From Paragyromitra xinjiangensis (Eukaryota > Ascomycota > Pezizomycetes > Pezizales > Discinaceae): a stretch of DNA of 64,000 nucleotides. The stretch lies in the NCBI GenBank assembly GCA_038503065.1, contig JBCAMK010000005.1:992001-1056000 (forward strand). Reading direction: 5' to 3'. Below, piece by piece: positions 48,940-61,700 of the stretch. The position numbers were made by a program, and so were the translations under genes. The stretch's first letter is position 1; every line of letters begins with the position of its first letter. Under the pieces are notes generated by a model that worked only from the letters and a program-made list of their open reading frames with translations, had not been told where the DNA came from and did no database searches.

Positions 48940-51900
48940 CACGAGAGGCCCCGGAATAGGGAGCTGGGTGCGAGGGTGATAAAAAAGTGTGGGTGCGAAG
49001 GGAAGGAGGGGGTGGGGTGTGTGTGTGAATTAAGGGTTTAGGGATGGCCGGGCGGCGGGACGCTGCAGCTCATGCAAGAGAGGGGGAGTCGAGGGTGGGA
49101 ACTGAGGCTGAATGGAATGTGACTTGTGAGGGCTGATGGAGTGAGATATGGATTTGCGCTGGAAGCAACAGCCTGAGCTGTCAGTCACTTCTTAAGCATT
49201 TCAAAAGAGCCGGCGTATCGATGTAGGAGGGGGGGAAATAAATGTTTCATTTGAATCTTGGATTCATGTCTCGAGGGCTGGAAGTAGAGAGGGCAGCAAA
49301 ATACCTGTGTCTTGAAACTTGCCCCTCCCTTGCCTCAGAATGTGTGTACTCACGCGTTCAGCGTTCGGTACGTGCCGATCTCTTTTCAAGATTGATTATT
49401 TAATTTCGATAAATTCCGGGGAAACCTCGTTCGCTCGCTTCGGGAATGCCTGCAATTCCGCGCTCGAGGATAAGTTTGTCGCCTTTGAAACTCAATGCTG
49501 GTCCGCCGAGAAGCAAATATTTGAATCCGGACTTTGGCTGATCGTGGAGAAGTGGCAGCGATCCGAACCGTGTGTAGAGAAGAAGAGACGATAGCGCGCG
49601 AGTGGGGTGTGTGGGGGGGAAACAGCTGTAATCGGCTGTGGACTTTCCTTATTTCTCTCTTTCTCTCTTTCTCTTCTCTTCTCACTCTCTCGTTTCTTTC
49701 CAAACAGTTAGGAATGCTGTATCTACACATGTACTTATGTGACGAGTGATATGTACCTTGGTGCGGGTCTTCTCCCTGTGCCTTCTGAACCTGGTAGATT
49801 TATCCTGGCGCTCGGAATGACGTTTTCCTCGAGAGCAAGCAAGAGCAAGAAGGGAAAAGAAACGGTCGATAGATAGTGGGAAGAGCTGATATCGGAATTG
49901 ACTGCCGTATTGCAATGTGTGTATGGCGTAGATTGAGTCTGCTTCTCCCTTCTCCTTCTCCTTTCTCCGTATCTCTTCTGTGTGTAGGCAGTGTCGCGGT
50001 CCCTGTCGCTCTTCCCTCGCACGCACCACCTTGTTGTTTTCTCCCCCGAGAGCTGATCGCGTATTATTTACACCACAACGGCGAGCTATGGATGTATGTG
50101 TATGTATGTACTGTGCTTTTCTATCTCGGGTTGAACTCGGAGGGGAAGCAATGTGGCTCCCCTGCAGTTTAAGGCACTGTCCACTCGCGACTCGCACACC
50201 CACCCACCCACTCTCCCTCGCTCGCACTTTCGCGTCTCAAGGACAGGCAAGCAGACGGACATGGGAGTCGTAATTGGAGCCCCGCGGATCGAGATTTAGC
50301 TCAGAGCCATGATGGGCCTATGACGGCAGATGACGAGCTCCACTTGGACGGGGGAGAACCGTCGCATGGTGGTTACTTTTTACACGTTTTTCCTTCGCCG
50401 TCTCCACATATTTTAGAGTAGGGTACCAGGACAGGCCTTCTTGCGCTTGAAGGGTGAGTACAAGATACAGCAGGATGTGCTACCTACACAGGTAGCCGCT
50501 CTGTATCTTGTTGTTTTGGTACTTTCCACAGCGAATCGCACTCTCGCAGACGTGACAACAAGCGAGACAGGTCGTCGACAGGCAGCAAAAAGCACAGAAA
50601 CCGAGACATGATGGACGACGTATGTACTGTACTCTACTCGACGACTCTGTTGACAGGGGATTTCGACCCTTGAGTGCCTTACTCGCATCATGCATAGGGA
50701 GGGAATATCCTGTGCGTCCGGTCAACTCCGGGAACGGCAAAGCAGAGCAAACAGGCGTCCGTTCTCTGCTCCCTGGCAGCCTGAACTTGCTCTCCCCACT
50801 TTACCTTTTGCAACCTAGACTTCACCAACACCAACAACATCGCCGTTACATCGGTTCATTCAGCTCCCAAAGGTGTCCTATCTAACGGTAACGCTGTAAC
50901 ATCATTCACAGCTATCCGTGAGATTGCTGACGAAGATCTCTTTCTTCCCTCCGCCACTTCAGCCTTCTTTTTCCCATCTCAGCCATGTCTTCGTCACCAG
51001 CCGAGGGAAACTTTTCCTCCTTCTCATCTTCCGTGCCTCAGCCATTCCACAAAATTAAACACTCTCACTAGTCCTGCACCTGTATCGGTGCTATGTGCAT
51101 TCTTATTAGATTGCCCTCGCCATCTTTTATCCTCACCACACTCACCACATCCTCGTCGCTCTACATCATCTACACATCAACCCTAAGGAGGGCTCTTATC
51201 CCAAATCTTTTGTTCCCCCACTTGCAGGCTCTTTATCCCTCGCTATTAACTCCTTTTGGTGTTCCTTGCTTTTAGCACTCACTGGCAACTATAATCTCAC
51301 CCAAACCCTAACTTTCTAGGACGAATAAACCCCTACTCCTGATCATGGGTTTCGTGATGCTCCTTGCTTTCAGCTCAGTTTATTATCACTGGACCTCTTC
51401 ATTACTGGACCTCTTCACCGCTGGGATATTCGTTTTATCGCCCATAATGCCTTCGTGGATCTTTCATTCCATTGATGAGTCAACTTATCGTCTACTAAAT
51501 CAGGACAGTGGGGAGGACGGTGGGGGCCTTATACTTCGTCACTGGGACAAATTCTGGATGGGCTTAGGGGGAATCTTGCTGTTCCGGTGTAGAATGCAAG
51601 GTTAGCTTGGTGGCAGTGGGTTGGGGCCGACGTGATGAGAATGTGCTTGTGCAGCATGCTGGTCAGGTGATTGCACAGGTTTGTGAACTGTGATGGAAGG
51701 GATAAGACCTACTGGGAAAGACAATGGCTGTGACAGTGTGTGCAGAACATGGATGAACAGCCGTACCGGTGTGTTTGGTGCAGAATATGTTTGTGGGTGG
51801 GATAATGACCTTCAGTCCGTGCTATGGAGGTGCTATTTTATGGCTACTCTTTAGATGTGGAGGGGAAGGGAGTGAAGGAAAGCTAGGATGACTTCTTGGG

Positions 51901-52688
51901 ATTGGCCGTATACCGGTTCATGACCTTTCGTTATCTGATAGCGTGTTACTGTAGCCTTTGGTCTTTCGGGCATAATGGAGCAACGAAGGTGATAGATATT
52001 TAGACAGCTTGAAATGAGGGTTTAGTTGCGGGAAGTTTTGTCTCGCCATCTGCGATCTTACTTTCTTGAGGTTTGTTGCGCAAATCCATGGTTATGATTA
52101 TAGTTATTACTTTTCCCTCGGTATCTCCCTCTAGCTACCGAAGTTTTGGTGGTAGGCTAGGAAGGGGGCTTTCCTTGAGAAACCTAGAGGGATATTTGGG
52201 CTCCTCTTTTTACATGATGCTCAGAGGGCAGGCGCACCAGAGATCCCTCAGCAGTAACTTTCTTATGAATATAAATAGGATAAACTACTCAGATAGAAAA
52301 TATAAGTACGTTTAGTGAGATCGGGTTACATAATCGAATACTAGAATCTCATTGTGGATCTAGAATTGCTCCAGCGATTACTTGGGGAGTAGAAGTGGCG
52401 GAGTGGTGGTTGCATGACTATTGACACTTTCGCGCTTGGCGTGTTCGACGCGTCGCTCCATAGCGATTTCGATTCAAGCCCGTATCCTAGAAAGTTGGCC
52501 GCGTCAAAACACGTTTCCTACCTACGGCATTTACGCTTCGGATCCCCCACTCCTAGGGGTCACTTATCTATCCATTCGTCTCTGTTCCAGTACACGAGAA
52601 GGTGTGCGTTTCAAATATTACTGTTTTTGAAAGAAAGTCCCCAATTCAACATTTGTCAACGTCCGGTTTACTCGCCAAGCTACCAGGC
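48940..52688. other. Upstream region of two divergent genes
   Basis: About 3.7 kb between the low-complexity protein (minus) and CAF-1 (plus). It has a TTCTCTC pyrimidine tract at 49650-49695 and an 86-codon frame at 51345-51605 with a hydrophobic start that I cannot support as a gene. An ACGCGT box precedes CAF-1. Confidence 0.5.
52448..52453. promoter_or_regulatory. MCB-like ACGCGT box upstream of CAF-1
   Basis: The hexamer ACGCGT, the MluI cell-cycle box bound by MBF-type factors in fungi, lies 236 bp upstream of the CAF-1 start codon. This fits a replication-linked gene, although the same hexamer occurs elsewhere in the window (near 23098, 39031, 49351). Confidence 0.35.
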
Positions 52689-54662
52689 ATGAGCGCGTCT
52701 GCCACAACCCCCCCACCATTGGAAGTACAACAGCCATTGCCTCCATTAGGATTACAGGATGATGCTTCGTCTAGCTCGGCAGAGGGGTCAAAGAAGCGGG
52801 CTATCTCTGAGGTAACAGCGGACTCGGCTGTTCCCCAGATTGACGACAGCGGGGATGGCAGAGGCCCCGCTAAGAAGAAGACAAAGTTGACGGAGGCGGA
52901 GATGGAGGAGAGGAGAAGGGAAAAGGAGGCCAAGGAGAAAGAGAAAGAAGATAAAAAGAAGGAAAAAGAAGCTAAAGAGAAGGAGAAGGAAGCCGAGAAA
53001 GCTGCAAAGGCTAGCCACCCTGTTGCCGTATTGTTTTTCTGATTGCTGACCTGTAGTTCTTGTAGAAAGCTGAGAGAGATGAGAAAAAGCGGATCCGAGA
53101 CGAGGAGAAAAAGAAGAAAGAAGATGAGAAGAAGAAAAAGGACGATGAGAAGAAGAAGAAGGATGAGGAAAAGGCTAAAAAGGATAGAGTACGTAACTGC
53201 CACCATCAAATTACAGGCGCTTTTGGGGAATATATTTCTGATGAGGTTTTGGCAGACACAAACTCGATTGCAAAATTTTTTTGTTAAACCTTCTGGTGCT
53301 CCGAGTAGTCCTGCAAAGGCCGCTATTGCACCTCCTGGTCTAGCGGCGGTTACATCAGAGCTTAAGAAAAAACACCAGAGCGATTATGAGCGAACGTTCC
53401 ACACCTTCTTTGTGAAACCAAATGTCGTTGTTGCGCCACCGCATTGCTTCCAGCGTGATGAGGCATACAGATCTGCAATAAAAGGCTTGATTGACAGAGC
53501 TATGTCTTTGCCAAAAGAGTCAAATGCTACAGACCACCAAATGCAGACTGTGCCGGAAGTGGGCACAGCTACGAGTGAGCAGATCGTAGAACTTCTCCAC
53601 ATTCCTTCGCACAAGCGGGGTCGACGAGGGAAGCTGTTGGGATATACTACCAAAGATATTCTGGCCAGAATCAATGCTCCTGACGACTCCTCACTACCCC
53701 CAATAGTTGAAATAATAAAAGATGAATCATCAAGAGAGGACGACGCGGCAATTTACCTTAAACTTCTTAACTCTTTACCTAATAAATTCTTGAGATTTGC
53801 CGAAGATGTACGACCACCGTATTGTGGGACATTCACCAGGAACCCTACCGCAGCTGGTCTGCGGAAAGGTCGTAACCCCTTTCAAAGGACCTTACCGAAG
53901 GTTAATTACGATTATGACTCGGAGGCGGAATGGGAAGAGGGAGCACTGGATGAGGACGGAGAGGAGTTACTAAGTGATAATGAAGAGGAAGACGAAGAAG
54001 TGGATAGCTTGGACGATGAGATGGAAGGGTTTTTAGATGACGAGGAGGATGGGGTGGCTAAGAGCCGGCGTGGGCAGCTTGCTGCATTGGTGCCGTTATC
54101 ATCGGGTCTTTGTTGGGAAGATGAGGATGGCAGGAATTCGAGAGCAGATTTTGAAGGCATGAAGATGGAGGTGCTTATCGGTAAGTGTGGTTTGGGTGAT
54201 ATATACGTTCGTTTTGTTTTATTAATACCTTGTTTAGAGGGTGTATCGGGCCCTATCGACCCATTTTCCACGGCCTACTGGAACCCTCCACCGAAAAATA
54301 CCAAGTCTCTTACTGACTTTCTTGTTCCTGCGGCATCTTTGCCAAAAACCTTCGGATCAACTTCGATGGAACCGCCACGTCTTCCGCTCACAACTACAAC
54401 TCGACCTCAGGTGACGAATATTGTTTTGGGTGTTGAAATAAGTACCCCGAAGAAGGGGAAAAGTGTGAGCCTTGTTCCTCCGGAAGATCTTGATGCATTT
54501 AAACGTGCGGTTGAAGGCAGTGACATGACCAAAGCCGGATTGATCGAAGTGTTGAAGAAACAATTTCCGAAGATCGGAAAAGAGTCTATCAAGCAGACAC
54601 TTGGAAAGGTTGCGGCCAGGGTTGGTGATAAGGAAAAAGATAAGCGGTGGGTTTTGATTTAG
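52689..54662 (+). CDS. RLF2: Chromatin assembly factor 1 large subunit (p150/Cac1/Rlf2)
   Basis: Four exons (52689-53021, 53066-53188, 53256-54180, 54238-54662) encode about 601 residues. The first 110 residues end in a Lys/Glu KEKE helix that continues through exon 2. Exon 3 opens with QTRLQNFF, a perfect PCNA-interaction box (about residues 154-161), then a second FHTFFVKP. The CAF-1 acidic ED domain follows (about YDSEAEWEEGALDEDGEE to DDEEDG), the conserved AYWNPP segment, and a C-terminal winged-helix region (AFKRAVEGSDMTKAGLIEVL to RWVLI). CAF-1 deposits H3-H4 behind replication forks. The first intron is unusual: either 44 bp (GTTGCC donor) or 62 bp with a GC donor at 53004; exon 2 is firm by coding character. 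Confidence 0.92.
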
Positions 54663-56047
54663 CGTGCATAATGTTTTTCTCTTGTGTCTTGGTGAACGGG
54701 AAAAGGATGGGGTGTTTGTTATTGATTTTTTCCGATTTTGTGAGCATTAAATGTATTGTTTCCTCTACGGTTCTAGGGATTATAAACCGTGTCAATTTCG
54801 GCTTGTGGATTCCCCCCCTTTTCCTGGTTTGGAGCAGTTTAGATATGGATCTTTCTCTTCTTTTTCTGTCCTCTGCATTTTGCGCCTGTTTAGTACTTAT
54901 TCCCTGTATCGTATTTTGGCATTCTTAAGCTGCCGGGGGCGCGGGGTTGTAGTTGCCAACAACTTCGCTCTTGACAGCTAAATATTTGCTTGTAGTTCCC
55001 TACATGAAACCTGCATAATAGTAAGGTTTAGGCGGTACTCGTTTGGGAACCAAGGATGAGTAGAGAATTCTGTGGCTATGAATAGATCTAGTCATTAATT
55101 TATTTCGCGGAAGAACACACTATCGATAATCTCTAGAACTACCTCAGTGTCCTTTGCGCTTCAGTTAGTGATTAGATACATGTACTCATCATGATCTCGC
55201 GGTGAAAAGGGATTGACTAGGATAGATTGTGAACAGATCCTCAGGCCTCAGGGAGAAAATGTCTTGCTAATATTGATTCCTTTGAGAGGAATTCGTGGAC
55301 TCAAGTCTACTAGTATAGAATATAAAGTCTGTTGGAATAGACGAGAATATGAATGAAGCTAGACCTTCAGCATTTTATTGATTCGAGGGTCCTTGGTGCG
55401 TAGGGATAATACTGGGAGAGCTATTTCTGCTGTCAGCGAGTACTTTTCTGTTTCCAACCATTCAGATCTGGGACCTTAGATGTAGCTTTTCCAGGCATGA
55501 TGAGGGTTTAGAAGCCACTGCCATACTAATGCCTGAGCCAATACTCTAGTCATGAATAGTCGCTCGATGCCAAGAAGGCCGAGTCTCGGATCTCGGATTA
55601 GCTTTTCCTTCTTCTCTCCTTCCTCCCATCTTCCGCCTACATCGTTAATTACATGTGTGTAGTAATATCCAAGTATGGAATCATATTACATACATGTATT
55701 GATGAGAGTTGACAAGGATTTATTTTGAAGGTGAGCCCTAGCCCTCTGGTGGGGGGTTTGAAGCTGATGCACTGTCTGCATACGAAACTGCTTTGCATGA
55801 AGCTGAACTTCACCCATCGTGTGCGCGCTGCAGTCCTCTCCGTAAATCCACCTATCCTTTCACAAACGTCCACAAACGTTCAGTGGATTCAGGCTCTCTG
55901 GCCGGAAGAGCTAGCATACAAGTGAGTTTCCTTCTTCCCTGTCACTACTAATTTTCCCCCTCATATCTGTCTGTTCACGGGTAATTTTGTGGGACTAGTT
56001 TATATATTGATACAGTTTAGAAGCAGTATCTTGCACCCTCTGCTCTC
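54663..56047. other. Intergenic upstream of F-box gene
   Basis: Contains the CAF-1 3' end and the F-box gene promoter. GTGAGT at about 55922 following open sequence suggests a leader exon with an intron before the start codon. TACATGTA occurs at 55177-55184 and 55691-55698. Confidence 0.5.
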
Positions 56048-58772
56048 ATGGAGGATGAGCCTGCTCCGGAACCAGCAGATGCTTGCTGGATGACACAATT
56101 CCATGAGCTACAGCAGCAGCAAGTTACTGCTCTAATTCAACAGAATGAAAACCAGAAAACCCAGCTAGAAATCCTCGCTATGCAGCTGGAGGTTGAGAGA
56201 CAGAGACGACTAGCTTGTCATCTTGTAAGTGATCAGGTGCCAGCCAAACGGAAGGTAGATGCAGATGCTTCGATGCAACAGCTGCTACCATCGCCCCAGG
56301 CTACTGCACTCCCTGTGCGAAACATGCAAGTGCAGGATTTTGGGATGGGCGATTTTAGTCACGCGGGGCAGCAGGATTTTGGGCCACTATATCCAGCTTT
56401 TGGTACTGAGACTCCGCAGCGGGATCGCAACCGACATAGCCAACAAAATTATCTCCAGACTCAGAATAAACAAGCGAATGACAATATGGGATTGCCTCGT
56501 ATCACTGATTTGGATTCTCCGGATAATCGACTCTTGATGGCACTTGGTGGTTACGATTTGCCTCCATTTTCACTTCCTTGCCTCTCGTCTCCAGATCTTC
56601 CTATCCTTACGAACAATAGACTTAACAACTATGAGCATTCTTCAGCATACCTAACCCCAAAATATCCACCAATTGGACCTGACTCTATTCTGCGCTCCAA
56701 CAGTTGCCTAGCTAACACAACACCCAGCTCTCCCACTGGCACATCGCCAAGGGGAAAGCGTCCTCGTTTGCTTGGCCCTGCACTTACTGAGTATAGCTCT
56801 CTAGCGGCGATGAACGTCCTTACTGATAACTCTTATCACCACGGGCAGCAAAATCAAGCTTTACAATCTTATGCTGCTGATGTTGGGAAACTCGCATTTT
56901 CGCTGACCAGAAAAGACCTTGAAGAGTGCATCATAGAATTAGCTCTGCGAGAAGCAGATATATCAACTGCATTTTATCAAAATCCTGCCTTCGGTATCGA
57001 ACCAAAGCAGGGGCTTGTGAGGAGTTCACTGATGAGTAAACTCACTAGAAACGATAGGAATGTAGCGATTTCTAGTAAAGATATTTGCCCTATGACTATG
57101 GGCTTGAGTAAGGGAGGGGAGCTGGGGAGTTTTGGGAAGGTGCCATTAGAACGTATGCCGTTGTCTATTTCCTGTCGAAAGAGAACGTTATAATTGTTTG
57201 TGTTATTGTACTAATCAACTCTCTCATCTCATTTTTAGTTCTTATTCACATCATTTCGTTCCTCCCGCTCGATGCTACTCTTACACTCATCCTTGCTGTT
57301 TGCAAATCGTTCCGCGCACTTATGTCCGAGCCTTCTCTTTGGAGCCAAATGGTCATCGAGCCAAAAGTTCCGATGTTCAGCTCCAACGGATTTCTTCGTT
57401 TCCTTCGTAGCTTACCCGAGACTTCTATTCGTTACTTCGGCTTTGATACGGCCGCTTGTGAGCCGGTGGTCCTTAATGAAGTCGTAGATTTGATGCTCAA
57501 GAAAAAGCACTTCGGCATGGTGTCTCTACACCTTGTGGGCAAGAAACTAAGTCATGCGATGGTCTCAAATGCTCTTAGGCGTTTGTGGTCCGAGAACCTT
57601 ACAACATTTTCTCTTACAGAGGTGACCAATTCGAAACTTGACTCGGAGGCTGTTATCAAAGCTTTTTTGCCTCTTATGCCTAATCTCAGAAGGCTGAGGC
57701 TTGAAGGTGGGATCTGGAATACTAAGGAACTGAAAGTTCTTTCATGCATACATGGTCAGCTGAGAAGTGTGGACCAAAACAAACTTATTGGAGATAATCG
57801 ATTGACTCATTTGAGTTTTGTCGGTAAAAACACTGCCATATGTTGGGATAATCTCAAGAATTTTGGGAAGTGGTTTCCAGAGCTAGAGGAGCTGTTCATC
57901 AACTGTATCTACGCAGACGAGCCTTCCTGGGCGGAGAAGTACGCTATAGGGATTGTGCCAGCGGCCGAGATCAATGAAGTCTTGGCTGGTATTGAATATG
58001 CTGCCAGAAAATATAGAACACTCACCGATGGAGATATTTCATGGCACGCAATGTCTAGATTGAGGTATTTTGGATGCGACCATGTCGGTGACGGGACAAA
58101 TAAGAAGCATGTTAAGATATTCGAGGATATCCATGCAGCACACATCTGGAGTCTGATAAGGGGGAGCAACAAGACCTTAGAGCGATTGGAGATTAGCCGT
58201 GGGGAAGAGCACTTCAAATATGAACGTGGTGCTAGAAGTACGTTTCACGTTTGGATGAAATTGGCAGGACAAGAGTTTTTGAATTGAAGTAGCTAACAAT
58301 CGTAAATAACTCATATGTAGCTAGCAGCAAGGTGTATGCACCTCTCCCGCAATTGATCCCAGCCTCATTGGGAAATATTCCCCCCGTGGACTTCCCGAAG
58401 CTGACCTATCTCTGCCTTGGGTACTGGAAAGTCTCCTGGATGTGTTTTACTGGCTTTCTACCTACGAAACCCATCGCCACTAGTTCTGACAACTCTTCTG
58501 TTGTCTCTAATGCATCAACAGTGGACAGGGAAGGGAAGAATGAAGTTATCGTTGATCGTGGGAATCTAAACCTACATCTTAGCAACGTTAGGACCTTTAT
58601 CTTTTGGAAATGCAGTGGTCTTCCAACTAGCATGATGGGTGCAGGCGATGTGCTAGAGAAAAAGTGGGTAACAGAGCTAAAGGAAGTTTGGGGAGAGAGG
58701 TTAGAGGCTTTCGACGACTCAGTTAGGGCGGAGAAGGCTTTGAAAGGGAATAGAGGCGGTGGCGCTTGGTAG
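56048..58772 (+). CDS. F-box protein with LRR-like C-terminus
   Basis: Three separate open frames join into one 851-residue protein: exons 56048-57152, 57239-58237 and 58321-58772, with introns of 86 bp (GTATGC, ACTAAT branch, TTTTTAG) and 83 bp (GTACGT, TGTAG). The first join is decisive: it creates the F-box VPLELLIHIISFLPLDATLT followed by LILAVCKSFRALM and SEPSLWSQM (about residues 364-405), which neither exon contains whole. Upstream are an N-terminal coiled coil (about 15-55) and a Gln/Pro/Ser-rich region with a KRPRLL basic patch. Downstream are LRR-like segments (LTTFSLTEV, LRRLRLEGG, LEELFINC, LRYFGCD, LERLEISR). F-box proteins recruit substrates to SCF ubiquitin ligases; the target is unknown. 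Confidence 0.88.
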
Positions 58773-61700
58773 GGTGAGAATTCAAATGGTGGAAGGTATA
58801 ATATATGCCTTGCTACCTAGGCTTAGTTCTTTAGGTATTTCTCTGATATCATATTCCTTCCGTTTTTTTAGGGTTTAATCTGAGACAAGTTTTTTGAGTC
58901 CTTCATCTACAGTCACTTTACTTGTCAAGGTTCTCTTATCTTCTTTCCTCGATTTCATTGGAGTTTGTAGGGTTTGAAAAAGCATTACTCAAAATCTCTA
59001 TTTGGGACCCTGTTATAGGCCCCTAGTTTTAGAAATATCTGAGTTCAAGTTGGTGGATCGGATGATACATAAATTTCCTGGGTTTTTCAGTACAGGTGGT
59101 TTCTCCTGCTTCCGGGTAACAGGCTTCCTGGAGCATTAACATTTGGGGTTCGACCTTTTCTGAAATGATAATTGAACATTTTCCGCATTTCTACTTGCTA
59201 CAAGGATGAATTCCTGCGGAGTTTCGGCTCCATTTGTGTGGTGTTGCGACAATCTCGGTGTGAATATTTATTCTCGTAGCAAGTAAGCGGTATCTGCGCA
59301 TTACTAGAGAAAGGCATTGGGGGCTTATTGTACTCCGGTGAGTTCTCTAGATACTGTTGTCCTGGAAGATATACTGCCAAGTTTGTAAATTTATCCCCTT
59401 TCTGGTAATCACCTTGAGTAAAGTAGAATGTCACAAATTTATTTTTAAAGTATGCAAACAAAAATAAACATTGACTGATAAAATGTGAGTTTGGGGGCGA
59501 CCTTGTTTTATAGCTACCAAGCACCCCGCGAAATTTGGATACATTTTCACTAAAATTTTCACTATATATACGCTATCGCTCAGTAGCTATGCCTTTTGTA
59601 GATGAGATGTGATAAGGTGCTATGCTGGTTACAAACCAAGTGTTCCCTAAAACACCACATACATCGTATAATTGCGTCTAACAAGTTCTTGCGGTTTTTG
59701 AGGTACTACAATGCAATGAAGTGTTGCAAGCCCCACAGCGCAACATCCCAAATCCACCATCCCTCCCACAACTGAACCTGTATCATGTCGATACAGTGGA
59801 GGACATACTGTTATTAATTTAAGCAAACATGATGCTTTCTTTTTTGTTGAGTAGTAAATATTTTCATAGTTCATTGCTGGGTGGTTTGTGGCACCTTGTT
59901 GCATCAGGTACCTCAAAAACCACAGGAACTTGTTGGGCGCAACTGTACTTCATCAGGCAATCAGTGTTTTCATAGTTCACTGCAAGTCGTATCATGATAT
60001 CCTCCACTTCCCAGTCGTGCGACTGATAATCCCATTTCAACTTCTATTGAGTTTCTGGTTGGGTGTTCTGTTTTGATACCTCCGAGAATTCTGAGAGGCT
60101 AGCGAGCCCACGGTTCAAAGCTTGACGATGCTCTTCTAGTTGACGGAGGCGTAGTTGCTCGCAAGATAAATCATGTGAAACCCCCGTTTACACGTTCCTG
60201 GGTAGAGTTTTGGTGACCAAAGCTCATTAAGCATATACTACAGATAAGGGAATTACTGTTACGGTAAAACCTATCGTATTTCTAGCCAGCAGCAGCTGCA
60301 GACTTTGTTCTATCATATGGAAAAATCTGTCTTATTTCCATCCCTACCATAATTCGTTCCATTTTCAGCAGATAAATTTGCAGATTTCCAATGTTACCCG
60401 GATAATAGGAAGACTTTTTACATTTTCTTCACTTGGAAATGCATCCCAACATGATCATCCACACCTTCTGTGAAGGTAGCTCCCTGCTGGATACATGTAG
60501 TTGCGCAATAGTGATTCTCTCTTCCTTGTAGCCTGCTTCTAGTAAACATCATGCCAAGTTCTCGGGTTAGGGCTATTGAGACCCTACTAGTAAGCGCCGC
60601 GCGCCAAGGAACCCATTGAAGTCCCATCATACCTATCATAATTCCAGCCAAACTCCGGGAACAGCCAACTGGGATTATGATGGATTTTATTGTAGGCTCC
60701 GTACCCTAAACTACCGAGTCTATATGATGGATACGCTAAGTAATGCGCCGAGAACCATCCCTTCAATACCACATGCAAAGGATTTAACATATAGAGGGAA
60801 GACCTAATGTTTTGGATGTCGGGCTGGGGCTTCTATTTATGATATGAAATTAATAGACTGAGAGGGGCTATCTAAAGCGTGGGTGAATATGTCCTGGAAG
60901 TGTTTTCCGCTGATGATTGTGATTATAATAACCCCCGGGTCGTGCTCTTTTTCGATTTCCAGGCCCCCCACAGCGAATTTGGTGACCTACGGCGCGTAGC
61001 AGCTGGAGATAGTAGGGGATGGGAACGGGGTTAGATGGAACTACATGTGCTCCCATCACAACCGTGTGCATGTCCTAGTATGTGCATTAATTCTACTAGA
61101 ACGCTATTTTGCCAAGATGGCGAGTGTAGCATGCATATTCTGTTTGGGTTGTAGTTCTGTCAATCTGCTCGGACTCTTATAATTAATTATGCGGAAATTT
61201 GCTGGATACCGGTTAATACCGAAGTATCCTTCACCGGAATCCTTGGAGCTCATGAATTCCCGAGAATCCAGCTCCATGCTCACATTCTGATCAAAATTAT
61301 CTAATATTTGGTAGTTAAAAACGGTGTCTGGTTTTTTTTTAAATTAGTATTTGTTTGTTCTTGGGTAACAACGTACGTATACAAGAATATCGCATGCAAT
61401 GAAATTTATGGCGTGAACAAAACTCAAATGACTCGTCCCTGATTACCCCTAAAAAAAACCAAAACAGTGGTTTCCAAAAGCGGTATGAGGATAGGGAAAT
61501 CTATTTGACAGGCTTCCAGGACCTCATATCTCAAATAGAACCATAGAAAGTGAGCATGGAGATCTCTAGTTACGTACCCACAAACTCTAGACCTCACAAA
61601 GAGGGAAAGTCCCTCACCTTGATCTACTAGATGACGACGAAGACCGAAGAATGAAATTTCCACTTATTAAGTCGTAATGACTATGCGAGGAGGTTGGTAC

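Noticed and set aside
49682..50227. 181-codon frame on the minus strand
   Set aside because: It overlaps a pyrimidine tract that gives artificial Arg/Glu-rich peptides; no family features.
53043..53255. Apparent coding continuation in the frame that precedes the CAF-1 PIP box
   Set aside because: Arg/Met-rich peptide in the wrong frame; the Lys/Glu frame of exon 2 (53066-53188) continues the KEKE helix and joins the PIP-box exon after a canonical intron.
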